From contig NZ_LR732544.1 in assembly GCF_902506575.1 (NCBI RefSeq), forward strand, positions 6,055,876 through 6,119,875: 64,000 nt of DNA, given 5' to 3'. A model generated the notes under the pieces. It saw nothing but the letters and a program-made list of their open reading frames with translations, was not told where the DNA came from and ran no database searches. This stretch comes from Streptomyces mexicanus. Lineage in GTDB: Bacteria; Actinomycetota; Actinomycetes; Streptomycetales; Streptomycetaceae. Position 1 is the first letter of the stretch. The number at the start of each line of letters is the position of its first letter. A program made the translations under genes and the position numbers. Positions 9,309-17,558 of this stretch are shown here, piece after piece.

Positions 9309-10571
9309 TCAGTCCTGGCCGGCCGGGCGCCAGCGGCGGGCCCGGGCCCGGGGGAGTGCGAACGCCGCCCACGCCACGGCCACCACTCCGGCCGCGCCGC
9401 CCAGGGCGAGCCAGGTGGCGCGCCTGGTGGCCCGGTCGGCGACGGCAGTGTCCCGCAGCCGCACCGGTCCAGGGTCTTCGGGCCGCGGGGAGTGCGCCGC
9501 GGTGTCGGGGACCCCGGTGACGGCGGCGTACGCGTCGAGCTGCGCGACGTTTGCGGGGTAGGCCGTGGACAGCAACCGGCGCACCACCTCGTCGGCGGAC
9601 GCCCGGGGGTGGGCGCCGCGCACCACGGCGGCGGTCCCGGCGACGAAGGCCGCCGCCAGCGAGGGGCCGGAGCCGAGGTAGCTGCCCTGGCCGCAGGGGC
9701 CGCCGGAGACGACCCCGGTGCCGGGCGCGGCGAGATCGGCGTCCGGAGTGGGCAGCGCCCCGTCCGGGCGGTCACCGGAGGGCTGCATGTCCACGACCGA
9801 CAGCACACCGGGCTCCGAGGCGGGCCAGTACCGCCTGCTCGGCGCCGGGTCCGCGGCACCGGCCGGCGGATCGGGGGCGGCCGCGGCCACCACGACGGCA
9901 CCCGCCCGGCGGGCCGCGGCCACCGCGGCGGAGAGGTCCGCGTCCCGCTGCGGCAGCGCCGGCGAGACGGTGATGACGTCGGCGCCCGCCGAGGTCGCCG
10001 CCCGCACCGCGGACGCGATGCGGGCCGCGTCGGGCCTGCCCAGATCGTCGGTGCCGCGCAGCCCCAGCACCTCGGCATGCGGTGCGACACCGCCCAGATC
10101 GGGGCTGCCGCCAGCCGCACCGGCCACCAGACCGGCGACGAACGTGCCGTGGCCCGGGCAGTCCCGGTCCGCGCCGTCTCCCGCGGTCACCCGGCCCCGC
10201 AGACCGGCCGCGCGGGTCGCCACACCCGTGTCGATCACGGCGACGGTCACTCCGTCACCGGTGCCGTAGGCGCGGATCTTGTCCAGGTCGAGGCGCCGGC
10301 GTGCCCAGTCCTGCTTCCTCGCCCGCACGGCGGAGACCGGAACGCAGCCGGCCTGCCCGGCCTGCGGAGCGGGCAGCGGCGGCATCCCGGGCCGCCTCTG
10401 CTCCCCGGCCGCGACGGGCACCGCGCCGCCCGGTCGCGGGGGCGCCGCCCAGCCCGGCGCCCGTACCGCCGCGCTCGCCGGGGCGGCGCAGGAGAGCAGC
10501 AACGCCGCCGAGAACACGGCCACGACCCGCCCGGTGGCCGCCGCGCGGCGCGGGCGCCGGTCCGGCGTCAC
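9309..10571 (-). CDS. mycP: Type VII secretion-associated serine protease (mycosin)
   Basis: A 420-residue subtilase of the mycosin type, membrane-anchored and needed for stability or processing in ESX systems. It has an N-terminal signal peptide (hydrophobic core about residues 14-34), catalytic residues D114 (AVIDTGV), H141 (CPGHGT) and S304 (GPSLAAAFVAG), and a C-terminal membrane helix followed by an Arg-rich tail. The GTG start overlaps the stop of the upstream gene as GTGA, implying translational coupling. Oddity: where subtilases have Ala-Ala-Gly-Asn, with Asn forming the oxyanion hole, this protein reads Ala-Ala-Ala-Pro (about 230-233). Proteolytic activity is therefore uncertain. Confidence 0.92.
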   Translation of the reverse strand: MTPDRRPRRAAATGRVVAVFSAALLLSCAAPASAAVRAPGWAAPPRPGGAVPVAAGEQRRPGMPPLPAPQAGQAGCVPVSAVRARKQDWARRRLDLDKIRAYGTGDGVTVAVIDTGVATRAAGLRGRVTAGDGADRDCPGHGTFVAGLVAGAAGGSPDLGGVAPHAEVLGLRGTDDLGRPDAARIASAVRAATSAGADVITVSPALPQRDADLSAAVAAARRAGAVVVAAAAPDPPAGAADPAPSRRYWPASEPGVLSVVDMQPSGDRPDGALPTPDADLAAPGTGVVSGGPCGQGSYLGSGPSLAAAFVAGTAAVVRGAHPRASADEVVRRLLSTAYPANVAQLDAYAAVTGVPDTAAHSPRPEDPGPVRLRDTAVADRATRRATWLALGGAAGVVAVAWAAFALPRARARRWRPAGQD

Positions 10572-13500
10572 CGGCGGGCCGCCTTGCCCACCGGCTCCAC
10601 GTCCTGAGGGAGCAGCGTCCGCAGATCGTCCAGCGTGGGGGAGGCCAGGGAGCTGAGCCGCCCCGCCTGCCGGGTGATCATCGACTCCACCACCTGGCGC
10701 GCCAGCCGCGCGTTGCCGAACGTCCGGTCCCGCGGCAGCGCGTCGAAGTACTCCTCCAGCACCGCGCCGGTGCCCGGTCCGCACTCGTACCCCATCGACG
10801 CCGCCTGAGCGCGCACGATGGTGACCAGTTCCTTGGAGGAGTAGTCGGAGAAGCCGATACGGCGTGAGAAGCGGGAGGAGAGCCCGGGGTTGGAGGCGAG
10901 GAAGCGTTCCATCTCGTCGGTGTAGCCGGCGACGATCACCACCACCTGGTCGCGGTGGTCCTCCATCAGCTTCAGCAGCGTGTCCACGGCCTCCTGGCCG
11001 AAGTCCTGGCCGCCGCCGGGCGGAGTGAGGGTGTACGCCTCGTCGATGAACAGCACGCCGCCGAGCGCTCGCTCGAAGACCTCCTTGGTCAGCTGCGCGG
11101 TGTGCCCGATGTAGCGGCCGACCAGGTCGGCGCGCGCCACCTCCACGAGTTGCCCGCCGGTGAGGATGCCGAGCTGGGCGAGGATCTGGCCGTAGAGCCG
11201 AGCCACCGTGGTCTTGCCGGTGCCGGGCGGGCCGGTGAAGACCAGATGGTGGCTGATGGACGGCACCGGCAGTCCGGCGGCAGCCCGACGGCGCGCGGTG
11301 GTGATCAGGTTCACCAGGTCGGTGACGTCCCGCTTCACCTCCGCGAGGCCCACCATGTCACCCAGTGCGGTCAGCGGGTCCTCGGCGGGCCCGCCGGCGG
11401 CGTCCGCGGCGGCCGTCGCCGAGACATCCTCGGGCAGCAGCAGCCGCAGGTCGCGCTCGCCGACCCGGTCCAGCGAGGCCAGGCGCATCGCCTGCCGGTC
11501 CACCATCTCCTCGAACACACCGCGCGCGGCACGGCCGTTGCCGAACCCCGCGTCGCGCGGCATCCGCTCGAAGTGCGCGGCCAGCGCCGCGGCGGTGCCC
11601 TCACCCAGCTCGTACTGGTGCTGGGCGCACATGTTCTCCGTGATGGCGACCAGTTCGGGCACCGTGTAGTTCTCGAACTCGATCGTGCGGGAGAACCGCG
11701 AGGCGAGCCCCGGGTTGGAGCCCAGGAACGACTCCATCTCCCGCGAGTACCCCGCCACGATCACCACCACGTCGTCGCGGTGGTCCTCCATCAGCTTCAG
11801 CAGCGTGTCCACGGCCTCCCTGCCGAAGTCCGCGCCGCCGTTGCCGCTGTCCGCGGTCAGGGTGTACGCCTCGTCGATGAAGAGCACACCGCCGAGCGCA
11901 CGGTTGAAGGTCTCGGTGGTCTTGATCGCCGTCCCGCCGACGATCTGCGCCACCAGATCCGCGCGCGAGACCTCCACCAGGTGGCCGCTGCGCAGCGATC
12001 CCAGCTCCGCCAGGACGGCGCCGTAGAGCCGGGCCACCGTGGTCTTGCCGGTGCCGGGCGGCCCGGCGAAGACCAGGTGCCGGCTCATCGGCGGCGCCGG
12101 CATGCCCAGCCGTTCCCGGCGCTGCGCCAGCTGGGTGAGGTTCACCAGCGTGCGCACCTGCTGCTTGACGTTCTCCAGCCCGATCAGGTCGTTCAGGGCG
12201 CTCAGCGGGCCGCCGTCGCGTGTCACCGGGGCCTCCTGAGCGGTGCCCGTGCCCGCGGGGTCGGTGTTCTCCGCGGTGCCCGTGCCCCAGGCGTCCCGTT
12301 TGCCGTTGCCGGTGCTGGTCAAACCCTCCACGGCGAGCCGCTCCCCGGGCACGGACTGCACCAGACCGCCGCCGGCGTTCTCCCGCGCCGTGCAGTTCAC
12401 CAGCGACACCGGCTCGGTGGACTCCACCCGGAAGCCGTCCTTCTCGGCGGCGCCGGCCTCGCAGCCGCTGAGCGAGCCCTGCCCGCCCTCGCGCACCACG
12501 AAGCCGTGGCCCCGCGCGGCGTGCACGGTCGTGCGGTTCGCGGTCAGCGTGCCGCCGCCGGCCACCGCCACCCCGTCCTCGCCGGAGGTCTCCACCCGGA
12601 AATCCCGCAGGGTGACACTGCCGCCGTCCTCCACCAGGACACCGCAGCCCTCGCTGCCGGTGACCCCGCCGCCCGCCACGTACAGCGTCGAGCCGGCCCC
12701 GGCCCGCACACCCGCGCCCTTCGGGCTCAGGACCTCGCAGTCCTCCGCGCGGCCGCGGGCGTCCTTGCCGGCGGTCAGTCCGTCACCGGCGGGGTCCACC
12801 AGCCGGGCGCGGCGCAGCAGCGGGGTGGCGCCACCCCGCACGGCGACCGCCGGCGCCCCGCCGATCACCTCCAGGCGGTCCAGTTCGGCCGCCGAGTCCT
12901 CCTCCAGCAGCACCCCCGCCTCTTCGCAGTCCCGCACGGTGAGACCGGTGACGGCGGGCGAGGAGGCACCGTCCACCTTCGCCGCCGCGGCGTGGGCGAA
13001 CTCCACCCAGCAGTCCTCCAGCGCGCCGCGCGCCCGGTCGGTGACGAGCATTCCGTGGCCGCGCGTGCGGGAGGTGCGGCAGCGGCGCAGCACCGGGTCG
13101 GTGCCACCGGCCAGCACGATGCCGCCGGCGGACGTCTGCCGCACCCGCACGTCCTCCAGGGTGGCGCGCCCGGCACTGGTGATGTGCACACCGGTACTGG
13201 TGTCGTGCACCACGGTGCGTATCACCCGGGTCGTGCAGCGCTCCTCCAGGGCGATCGACGGTTTGTCGGTGGAGGAGATGTCGCAGTCCTCGACAGTGCC
13301 GCGCGCGTCGCCGTTGGCGAGGACACCGTTGCCCCGCGCGTCCCGGACGGTGCAGCCGCGCACCGTGGCGTCACCCTGCTCCGCCAGCACCACGCCGCTG
13401 GTGCCCAGGTGCTCGATGGAACAGGACTCCACGGAGCTGCCCGCCGCCGAGGTGACCACCACTCCCGCGCCCCTCGGGTTGCTCACCCGGCAGTCGCGCA

Positions 13501-13876
13501 GCGCCAGCGATCCCGTCCCCGCGGCGAGCAGCGCGGTCCACGACGAACCGACGATCTCGCAGCCGTCCAGGGCGGCCTGTCCGCGCCGCACGTCCACGGC
13601 GGGCTCCTCGGGGTCGGCGCCGCGCAGCGTGATGTCGGAGAGCATCACGGCGTCCGCGCGCAGGGACAGCACACTGCCCGAACGCGGCCGGATCTCCACC
13701 GATCCCCGGCCGTCCGCCGCCGTGATGGTGACCCGGGTGTGCACCACCAGGTTCTCGGCGTACGAGCCCGGGCCGACACTGATGACGGCGCCGTTGCGGG
13801 CCGCCGCCAACGCCTCGCCGATCGTCCGGTAACGGTCGGAGTGCCGGGAGCCGACCGTCAGTACCTGGCGGGACAC
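10568..13876 (-). CDS. Beta-helix protein with two tandem CbxX/EccA-type AAA+ modules
   Basis: A 1102-residue protein. Residues about 10-540 are a right-handed parallel beta-helix of some twenty short imperfect repeats (VEDCDIS, LRDCRVS, LEDVRVR type). Two CbxX/CfqX-type AAA+ domains follow with Walker A GPPGTGKT at 605-612 and 882-889, each with Walker B LFIDEAYTLT. The AAA domains resemble that of EccA, the cytosolic ESX chaperone ATPase, but EccA has TPR repeats and a single AAA. Start GTG has GAGGAGG 7 bases upstream; an ATG 27 bases earlier lacks this. The gene is coupled to the mycosin by a GTGA overlap. It likely acts as the T7SS-linked ATPase; this is inferred from domain and context. 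Confidence 0.9.
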   Translation of the reverse strand: MSRQVLTVGSRHSDRYRTIGEALAAARNGAVISVGPGSYAENLVVHTRVTITAADGRGSVEIRPRSGSVLSLRADAVMLSDITLRGADPEEPAVDVRRGQAALDGCEIVGSSWTALLAAGTGSLALRDCRVSNPRGAGVVVTSAAGSSVESCSIEHLGTSGVVLAEQGDATVRGCTVRDARGNGVLANGDARGTVEDCDISSTDKPSIALEERCTTRVIRTVVHDTSTGVHITSAGRATLEDVRVRQTSAGGIVLAGGTDPVLRRCRTSRTRGHGMLVTDRARGALEDCWVEFAHAAAAKVDGASSPAVTGLTVRDCEEAGVLLEEDSAAELDRLEVIGGAPAVAVRGGATPLLRRARLVDPAGDGLTAGKDARGRAEDCEVLSPKGAGVRAGAGSTLYVAGGGVTGSEGCGVLVEDGGSVTLRDFRVETSGEDGVAVAGGGTLTANRTTVHAARGHGFVVREGGQGSLSGCEAGAAEKDGFRVESTEPVSLVNCTARENAGGGLVQSVPGERLAVEGLTSTGNGKRDAWGTGTAENTDPAGTGTAQEAPVTRDGGPLSALNDLIGLENVKQQVRTLVNLTQLAQRRERLGMPAPPMSRHLVFAGPPGTGKTTVARLYGAVLAELGSLRSGHLVEVSRADLVAQIVGGTAIKTTETFNRALGGVLFIDEAYTLTADSGNGGADFGREAVDTLLKLMEDHRDDVVVIVAGYSREMESFLGSNPGLASRFSRTIEFENYTVPELVAITENMCAQHQYELGEGTAAALAAHFERMPRDAGFGNGRAARGVFEEMVDRQAMRLASLDRVGERDLRLLLPEDVSATAAADAAGGPAEDPLTALGDMVGLAEVKRDVTDLVNLITTARRRAAAGLPVPSISHHLVFTGPPGTGKTTVARLYGQILAQLGILTGGQLVEVARADLVGRYIGHTAQLTKEVFERALGGVLFIDEAYTLTPPGGGQDFGQEAVDTLLKLMEDHRDQVVVIVAGYTDEMERFLASNPGLSSRFSRRIGFSDYSSKELVTIVRAQAASMGYECGPGTGAVLEEYFDALPRDRTFGNARLARQVVESMITRQAGRLSSLASPTLDDLRTLLPQDVEPVGKAARR
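10951..11819. repeat. 44-bp exact direct repeat from AAA domain duplication
   Basis: The 44 bases at 10951-10994 recur exactly at 11776-11819, 825 bases (275 codons) apart in the same frame, within the two AAA modules of the beta-helix ATPase. It marks a tandem domain duplication and is a substrate for recombination that would delete exactly one module. Confidence 0.85.
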
Positions 13877-14006
13877 GTGTGAACCTCCTCGCCTGAGCGA
13901 CACGTTGAGCCGCGGCTCCGCCTCTGGGGAACCCCGGGGACCTGATCATGCCAGGCGCCGTCCTGCTGTTCGACGGGGGCGGCACCGTGCTCGCCGAACG
14001 GGGGCG

Positions 14007-15569
14007 TCAGGCGAAGCTCCACTTCTGGTTGTCCTGGCCGTTGCACGTGAACAGCTGGATCCTGGCGTGCAGGTCGCCGCCCTGGGCTCCCACGCACATG
14101 CCGACCGCGGTGTTCACCAGGTCGTTGCGCTCGTTCAGCGTGAACTGCTGGGCGATGTTGCCGTTGCACCAGGCCAGCTGGATCGTGGTGCCGTTGTTGA
14201 AGCTGGCGCCTGCCACGTCCAGGCACAGGCTGGCGTTTCCGCCGCTGCGTATCGTGCCGTCCGAGGCCAGCCGCCACTTCTGGGCGTCGGCGCCGTTGCA
14301 GTCCCACAGCTGCAGCGGCTTGCCGTCGGTGAACTGACTCGCCGGCACGTCCAGGCAGCGGCCCGACTGGTGACCGCGGAAGGACACCGGCCCGTTCAAC
14401 GTCAGCCTCGGCTTGGTCGTGCCGGTCGTCGTCGTGCCGCTGTCGGTCGAGGGTTTGTGCTGCTTCGTCTTGGAGCCGCTGGAACCGCTGGAGTCGCCGG
14501 AACTCTTCTTCTTCGTGCCGGTGGCCGACGACGTGCCGCTGTCCTTCTTGGCGCCGGCCGGTTCGTCGTCCTTGGCGCGGGCCTCGGCCGATGCCGGCGC
14601 GGTGGGCGCGCTCGGGGAGCTCGACCGGTGGACGCTGTTCGGGCTTGCCGTCTTCGCTTCCGGGCTCTTGTCCGTGTCCGGGGAGGCCACCGAGTACGCA
14701 CCCGGCTCGCTGCGCCCGTCCTCGCCGCCGAGCACCGTACCCGGAGCGTTCTCGGAACGCGCGGGACGATGGTCGTCGCCCCCGCCGAGCAGCAGGAACG
14801 GAACCGACACCAGCAGCGCACCCGCCACCGCCGCACCCACGAGCGCCGCCCTGCCCGGCCGGGCGAGCGGTGCCGCCTCGGCGGGGGGCCGGCCGGCGGT
14901 CGCCGTCATGGTCCGCAGGTGCGCCGGCAGACGGCTCTTCGTCACCGCCGACGCCTTCTTCTGAGTCTTCGGCGCGGCGGTCTTCTCCGCGGTGGCCGTC
15001 TCCTGCGAGGGAGTTGTCGTGTCCGGGGTGGCCGGTTCCTGGGAGGAGGTTGTCCGGTCCGGGGTGGCCGTCTGCTGCGAAGTCGCCGCCTGCGCCGAGG
15101 GGGTTGTCCCGTCCGGAGTGGCTGCCTGCTCCGAAGTCGCTGCCTGCCCGGGGGCGGCCGCGCCGCCCAGTGCGGCCGTCGCGGCGGCGGCGCCCGCGGC
15201 CCCGGATGCCGCCCTGCCGACAGCCCGAGCGCCCGGTGCCGTGCCGGGTGCTCCGGCCTCCACCTCGTCGTACGCGGGCTCGGTCCCCGGCCCGTCGGGC
15301 GACGGCTCGGCCTCGGGCCCGTCCGGCACCGTCCTGGCCTCGGTCTCTTCGGACGGCTCCCCGGATCCGGCGACGACCCGTGGGCCGGCCGCCCCGGCCT
15401 TGGTGTTCGGCTCCGTGCCGTCCGGTTCCACTGCGTCCGGTGCGGTGCCGTGCGGCTTCGTGCCGTCCGGTTCCACGGCGTCCGCTCCGGTGCCGTCCGG
15501 CTCCGGAGTGCCGCCCGTCCTGCGCACCGCCGCCGACGGCCGGGCGGGCGGCTGGGGCGAAAGCGTCAC
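14007..15569 (-). CDS. Membrane protein with C-terminal ricin-type beta-trefoil lectin
   Basis: A 520-residue protein. The N-terminal half is Thr/Ala/Pro/Glu-rich low-complexity sequence with repeated AATxxQTATPD-like units. One membrane helix lies at about 238-262 (LVGAAVAGALLVSVPFLLLGG), then a Ser/Lys-rich linker. The last ~130 residues form a ricin B lectin domain with three repeats carrying C-L-D-V and Q-x-W motifs (QKWRL, QQFTL, QKWSF). The predicted topology puts the lectin outside the cell. The GTG start has GGGAGGA close by and overlaps the upstream stop as GTGA. Carbohydrate binding at the cell surface is inferred. The link to type VII secretion rests on coupling with the SseB-like gene. 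Confidence 0.88.
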   Translation of the reverse strand: MTLSPQPPARPSAAVRRTGGTPEPDGTGADAVEPDGTKPHGTAPDAVEPDGTEPNTKAGAAGPRVVAGSGEPSEETEARTVPDGPEAEPSPDGPGTEPAYDEVEAGAPGTAPGARAVGRAASGAAGAAAATAALGGAAAPGQAATSEQAATPDGTTPSAQAATSQQTATPDRTTSSQEPATPDTTTPSQETATAEKTAAPKTQKKASAVTKSRLPAHLRTMTATAGRPPAEAAPLARPGRAALVGAAVAGALLVSVPFLLLGGGDDHRPARSENAPGTVLGGEDGRSEPGAYSVASPDTDKSPEAKTASPNSVHRSSSPSAPTAPASAEARAKDDEPAGAKKDSGTSSATGTKKKSSGDSSGSSGSKTKQHKPSTDSGTTTTGTTKPRLTLNGPVSFRGHQSGRCLDVPASQFTDGKPLQLWDCNGADAQKWRLASDGTIRSGGNASLCLDVAGASFNNGTTIQLAWCNGNIAQQFTLNERNDLVNTAVGMCVGAQGGDLHARIQLFTCNGQDNQKWSFA

Positions 15570-16474
15570 GGGGTCCTCCCTGCGGTCTGCGGCCAAGTGG
15601 CCTGTCCTGGGCTGCCTGCTGCGCCGGACGACATCGTGGGACCACCGGACTCCGGCTCGGCCGCACGGTCGACCGTCTGCTCACTCCTGTCGGCCACGCC
15701 CTCCGCCGCTTGCCCTCCTGTCGTCGCCGCCTCCGGCACGGAGGTGGGGTCCGGCAGGCTGTCCACCGGCACCACCAGGGGGGCGGCCGCCGCGGCGTTG
15801 ACCATCAGCACCGCTCCCGAACCGCGCAGGCGGCGGGCGAGTTCGCCCGCGGGGAGGGTGTCATGGATCAGTGTCGGGGACATGAACTGGTGTGTCGGGG
15901 AGGTGAACGCCAGGACCACCGGAGCCCCGTCCGCCCCCGCCGCCGTCAGCGGGCGGCCGTCCGTTCCGCGCACCACGCTCACGTCGGCCACGGCGAGCGC
16001 GGCCAGTGCCTCGTCCGGCGAGCCGTAACCGGTCGCGGCCCGTTGCGCGGCCGCGTCGACCGGGTCGGTGGGCTCCGGCCACCCCAGCACCCGGGCGGAG
16101 GGGCGATACGCGGGATTGGCGCGGTACTCCCGTATCACACCTTTCTCGTCCGCGCGCCACTCGCCGACGACCGCCCAGTTCGCAGGCGGCCGGTCGCCCG
16201 GCCACTCGGGGTCGATCACACCCAGCCAGTGACCGGGAGCGCTGAGCGCCGCCTCGCGCACGGAGTCGGGGATCTCGGGCAGGTCGCCGGGCAGGTGGAG
16301 CGGTGGCACCGCGGAGGCCGTCCGGGCGGTGCCGGACACTCCGGCCGCGCCGTCGGCTCGCGGTGTCGTGGACGCCGGAGAGGGGCGTGCGGATGTGCGG
16401 GGGACGTCCGTGGACGCACCCGTGAGCGGGGCCGGATCGGGGCTCGGCCCCGCTCGCTCGTCTCCGGGCCGCAT
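15566..16474 (-). CDS. SseB-like type VII secretion system-associated protein
   Basis: A 302-residue soluble protein. The core (about residues 60-215) matches the family often found beside streptomycete ESX loci: PDSVREAALSAPGHWLGVIDPEW, then a GEWR...YRANPAYRPS segment and PTDPVDAAAQRAATGYG, followed by an SseB-like fold ending in the LARRLRGSGAVLMVN segment. The N- and C-terminal tails are low complexity. Its molecular role is unknown. I chose the ATG giving MRPGDERAG; an ATG 48 bases upstream is possible but has no better binding site. The stop overlaps the start of the lectin gene, so the two are translationally coupled. Confidence 0.82.
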   Translation of the reverse strand: MRPGDERAGPSPDPAPLTGASTDVPRTSARPSPASTTPRADGAAGVSGTARTASAVPPLHLPGDLPEIPDSVREAALSAPGHWLGVIDPEWPGDRPPANWAVVGEWRADEKGVIREYRANPAYRPSARVLGWPEPTDPVDAAAQRAATGYGSPDEALAALAVADVSVVRGTDGRPLTAAGADGAPVVLAFTSPTHQFMSPTLIHDTLPAGELARRLRGSGAVLMVNAAAAAPLVVPVDSLPDPTSVPEAATTGGQAAEGVADRSEQTVDRAAEPESGGPTMSSGAAGSPGQATWPQTAGRTP

Positions 16475-16796
16475 CAGTACCTGCCTTCGGCACGACATCG
16501 GCTGGCGCCGACAGTGGTTCATGGGAGCCAACAGGATGCCATGAGCGAGTGATCTCCGGGCGACCCCCCTGGATACGCAAACGCGATCCGTGGCCGAAAA
16601 ACCCCTTGTCCACGCTGAGTTGAGCTGCCAACCAGCCTCTGCTGCTCCCGGGCCGGACGTGCCGCGAGCACCGGACGCCGCCCGCCGAACGCCGTGACGG
16701 CCCGGCGGGCAGGGAGCGCTTGCCGTGTCACCTCATCGTGGGGGTCGGTTCATCGTGAAGACCGCCCAGACGGTTGTCGGCGGGTGCGCGCGACGG

Positions 16797-17129
16797 TCAT
16801 CGCCCGGTTCCGTCGGAGCGCGTCTGCTGCTGCGTGGCGGGCAGGACTGTGCGGATCGCCCTGTAGTTGGAGGCATGGGTGACCGCCAGGTGCTGTTCCA
16901 GCATCGGGCAGACGTTCATCGCCTGTTGCCAGTGAGCGGCGGACTCCCATTCCGCCACGTTGACGAGGGAGAACCTGCTCCCCGGAACGGTCGTGCGGAA
17001 CATGTGCGCCCGGACGAAACCCGGCTGAGTTGCCATCAGGTCCGCGGCGTGCTGCCAGGCGTCCAGATAGGAGCTTTCCTTCTCCGTGTCGATCTCGATC
17101 GGAATGATCACGACATGACGATCTTCCAT
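16797..17129 (-). CDS. Antibiotic biosynthesis monooxygenase (ABM)-type protein
   Basis: A 110-residue protein of the dimeric ferredoxin-like ABM fold. It has the beta-strand VVIIPIEID, the W-x-H-A-A-D helix, then QPGFVRAHMFRT and FSLVNVAEWES, typical of small heme-degrading or quinol-type monooxygenases and of many uncharacterised relatives. Substrate cannot be told. ATG start with GGAGG 7 bases upstream. It is transcribed away from the mycothiol-dependent formaldehyde dehydrogenase gene, across a 430-base divergent region. The C-terminal tail (TQQQTRSDGTGR) is probably disordered. Whether it belongs to the choline island or is a neighbour by chance is open. Confidence 0.78.
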   Translation of the reverse strand: MEDRHVVIIPIEIDTEKESSYLDAWQHAADLMATQPGFVRAHMFRTTVPGSRFSLVNVAEWESAAHWQQAMNVCPMLEQHLAVTHASNYRAIRTVLPATQQQTRSDGTGR

Positions 17130-17459
17130 GTGCCGCCTCCGTTGTGCGCAAGGGGAGTGCGACCCCTGACGCCGCGTTTCGTCCGGAGTGGGCACGCGGC
17201 GAACAAGGGGCCAGGACCCAGTCTCTGTGTGCTCGGGTCCCGGCTCTGTCCGGTGAGCCGGGACCCTCTGAACGCAGCCTGCGCGCACGTGTCCATGGGC
17301 GGCAATCGAGCTTGCGAAACCGGCAAACGAGATGGTCGAAGGGCCGGTGCTCCGGGCACGTCGGCGCAACCCTACGCGGAGGCCTCCGCTCGTCCCCCTT
17401 GCCGTGCCTCTCCTCTGTGGAGGTGTGCCCCTGGGCATCTTGGGGCGCCCGCCGACTCC

Positions 17460-17526
17460 TTGACCCCCGCCCGCCTCTCCGCGATGCTGTGTTGCGAAAT
17501 ACGAGATGCGTACCGCCATAGGCAAC
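17460..17526 (+). promoter_or_regulatory. Promoter with tandem 17-bp operators (mycothiol-FDH)
   Basis: TTGACC (17460-17465), 17 bases, GATGCT (17483-17488), then two palindrome-like sites 19 bp apart: GTTGCG-AAATA-CGAGAT (17491-17507) and GTACCG-CCATA-GGCAAC (17510-17526). The same layout recurs at four other promoters of the island. The sites sit where a bound regulator would block transcription start. Proposed regulator: the IclR protein encoded at 22575-23372. Confidence 0.6.
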
Positions 17527-17558
17527 GTTCTCGAACCTCTGTCAGCCGAGGAGTGGTC

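Noticed and set aside
8983..9561. Small gene overlapping the eccC end
   Set aside because: Pro/Arg-rich frame across a palindromic terminator, no binding site or homology.
13877..13903. ATG at 13903 as start of the beta-helix ATPase
   Set aside because: The GTG at 13876 has GAGGAGG at ideal distance.
17130..17558. Riboswitch or small RNA upstream of the formaldehyde dehydrogenase
   Set aside because: No conserved riboswitch core was recognisable; the region is explained by the promoter and operators.
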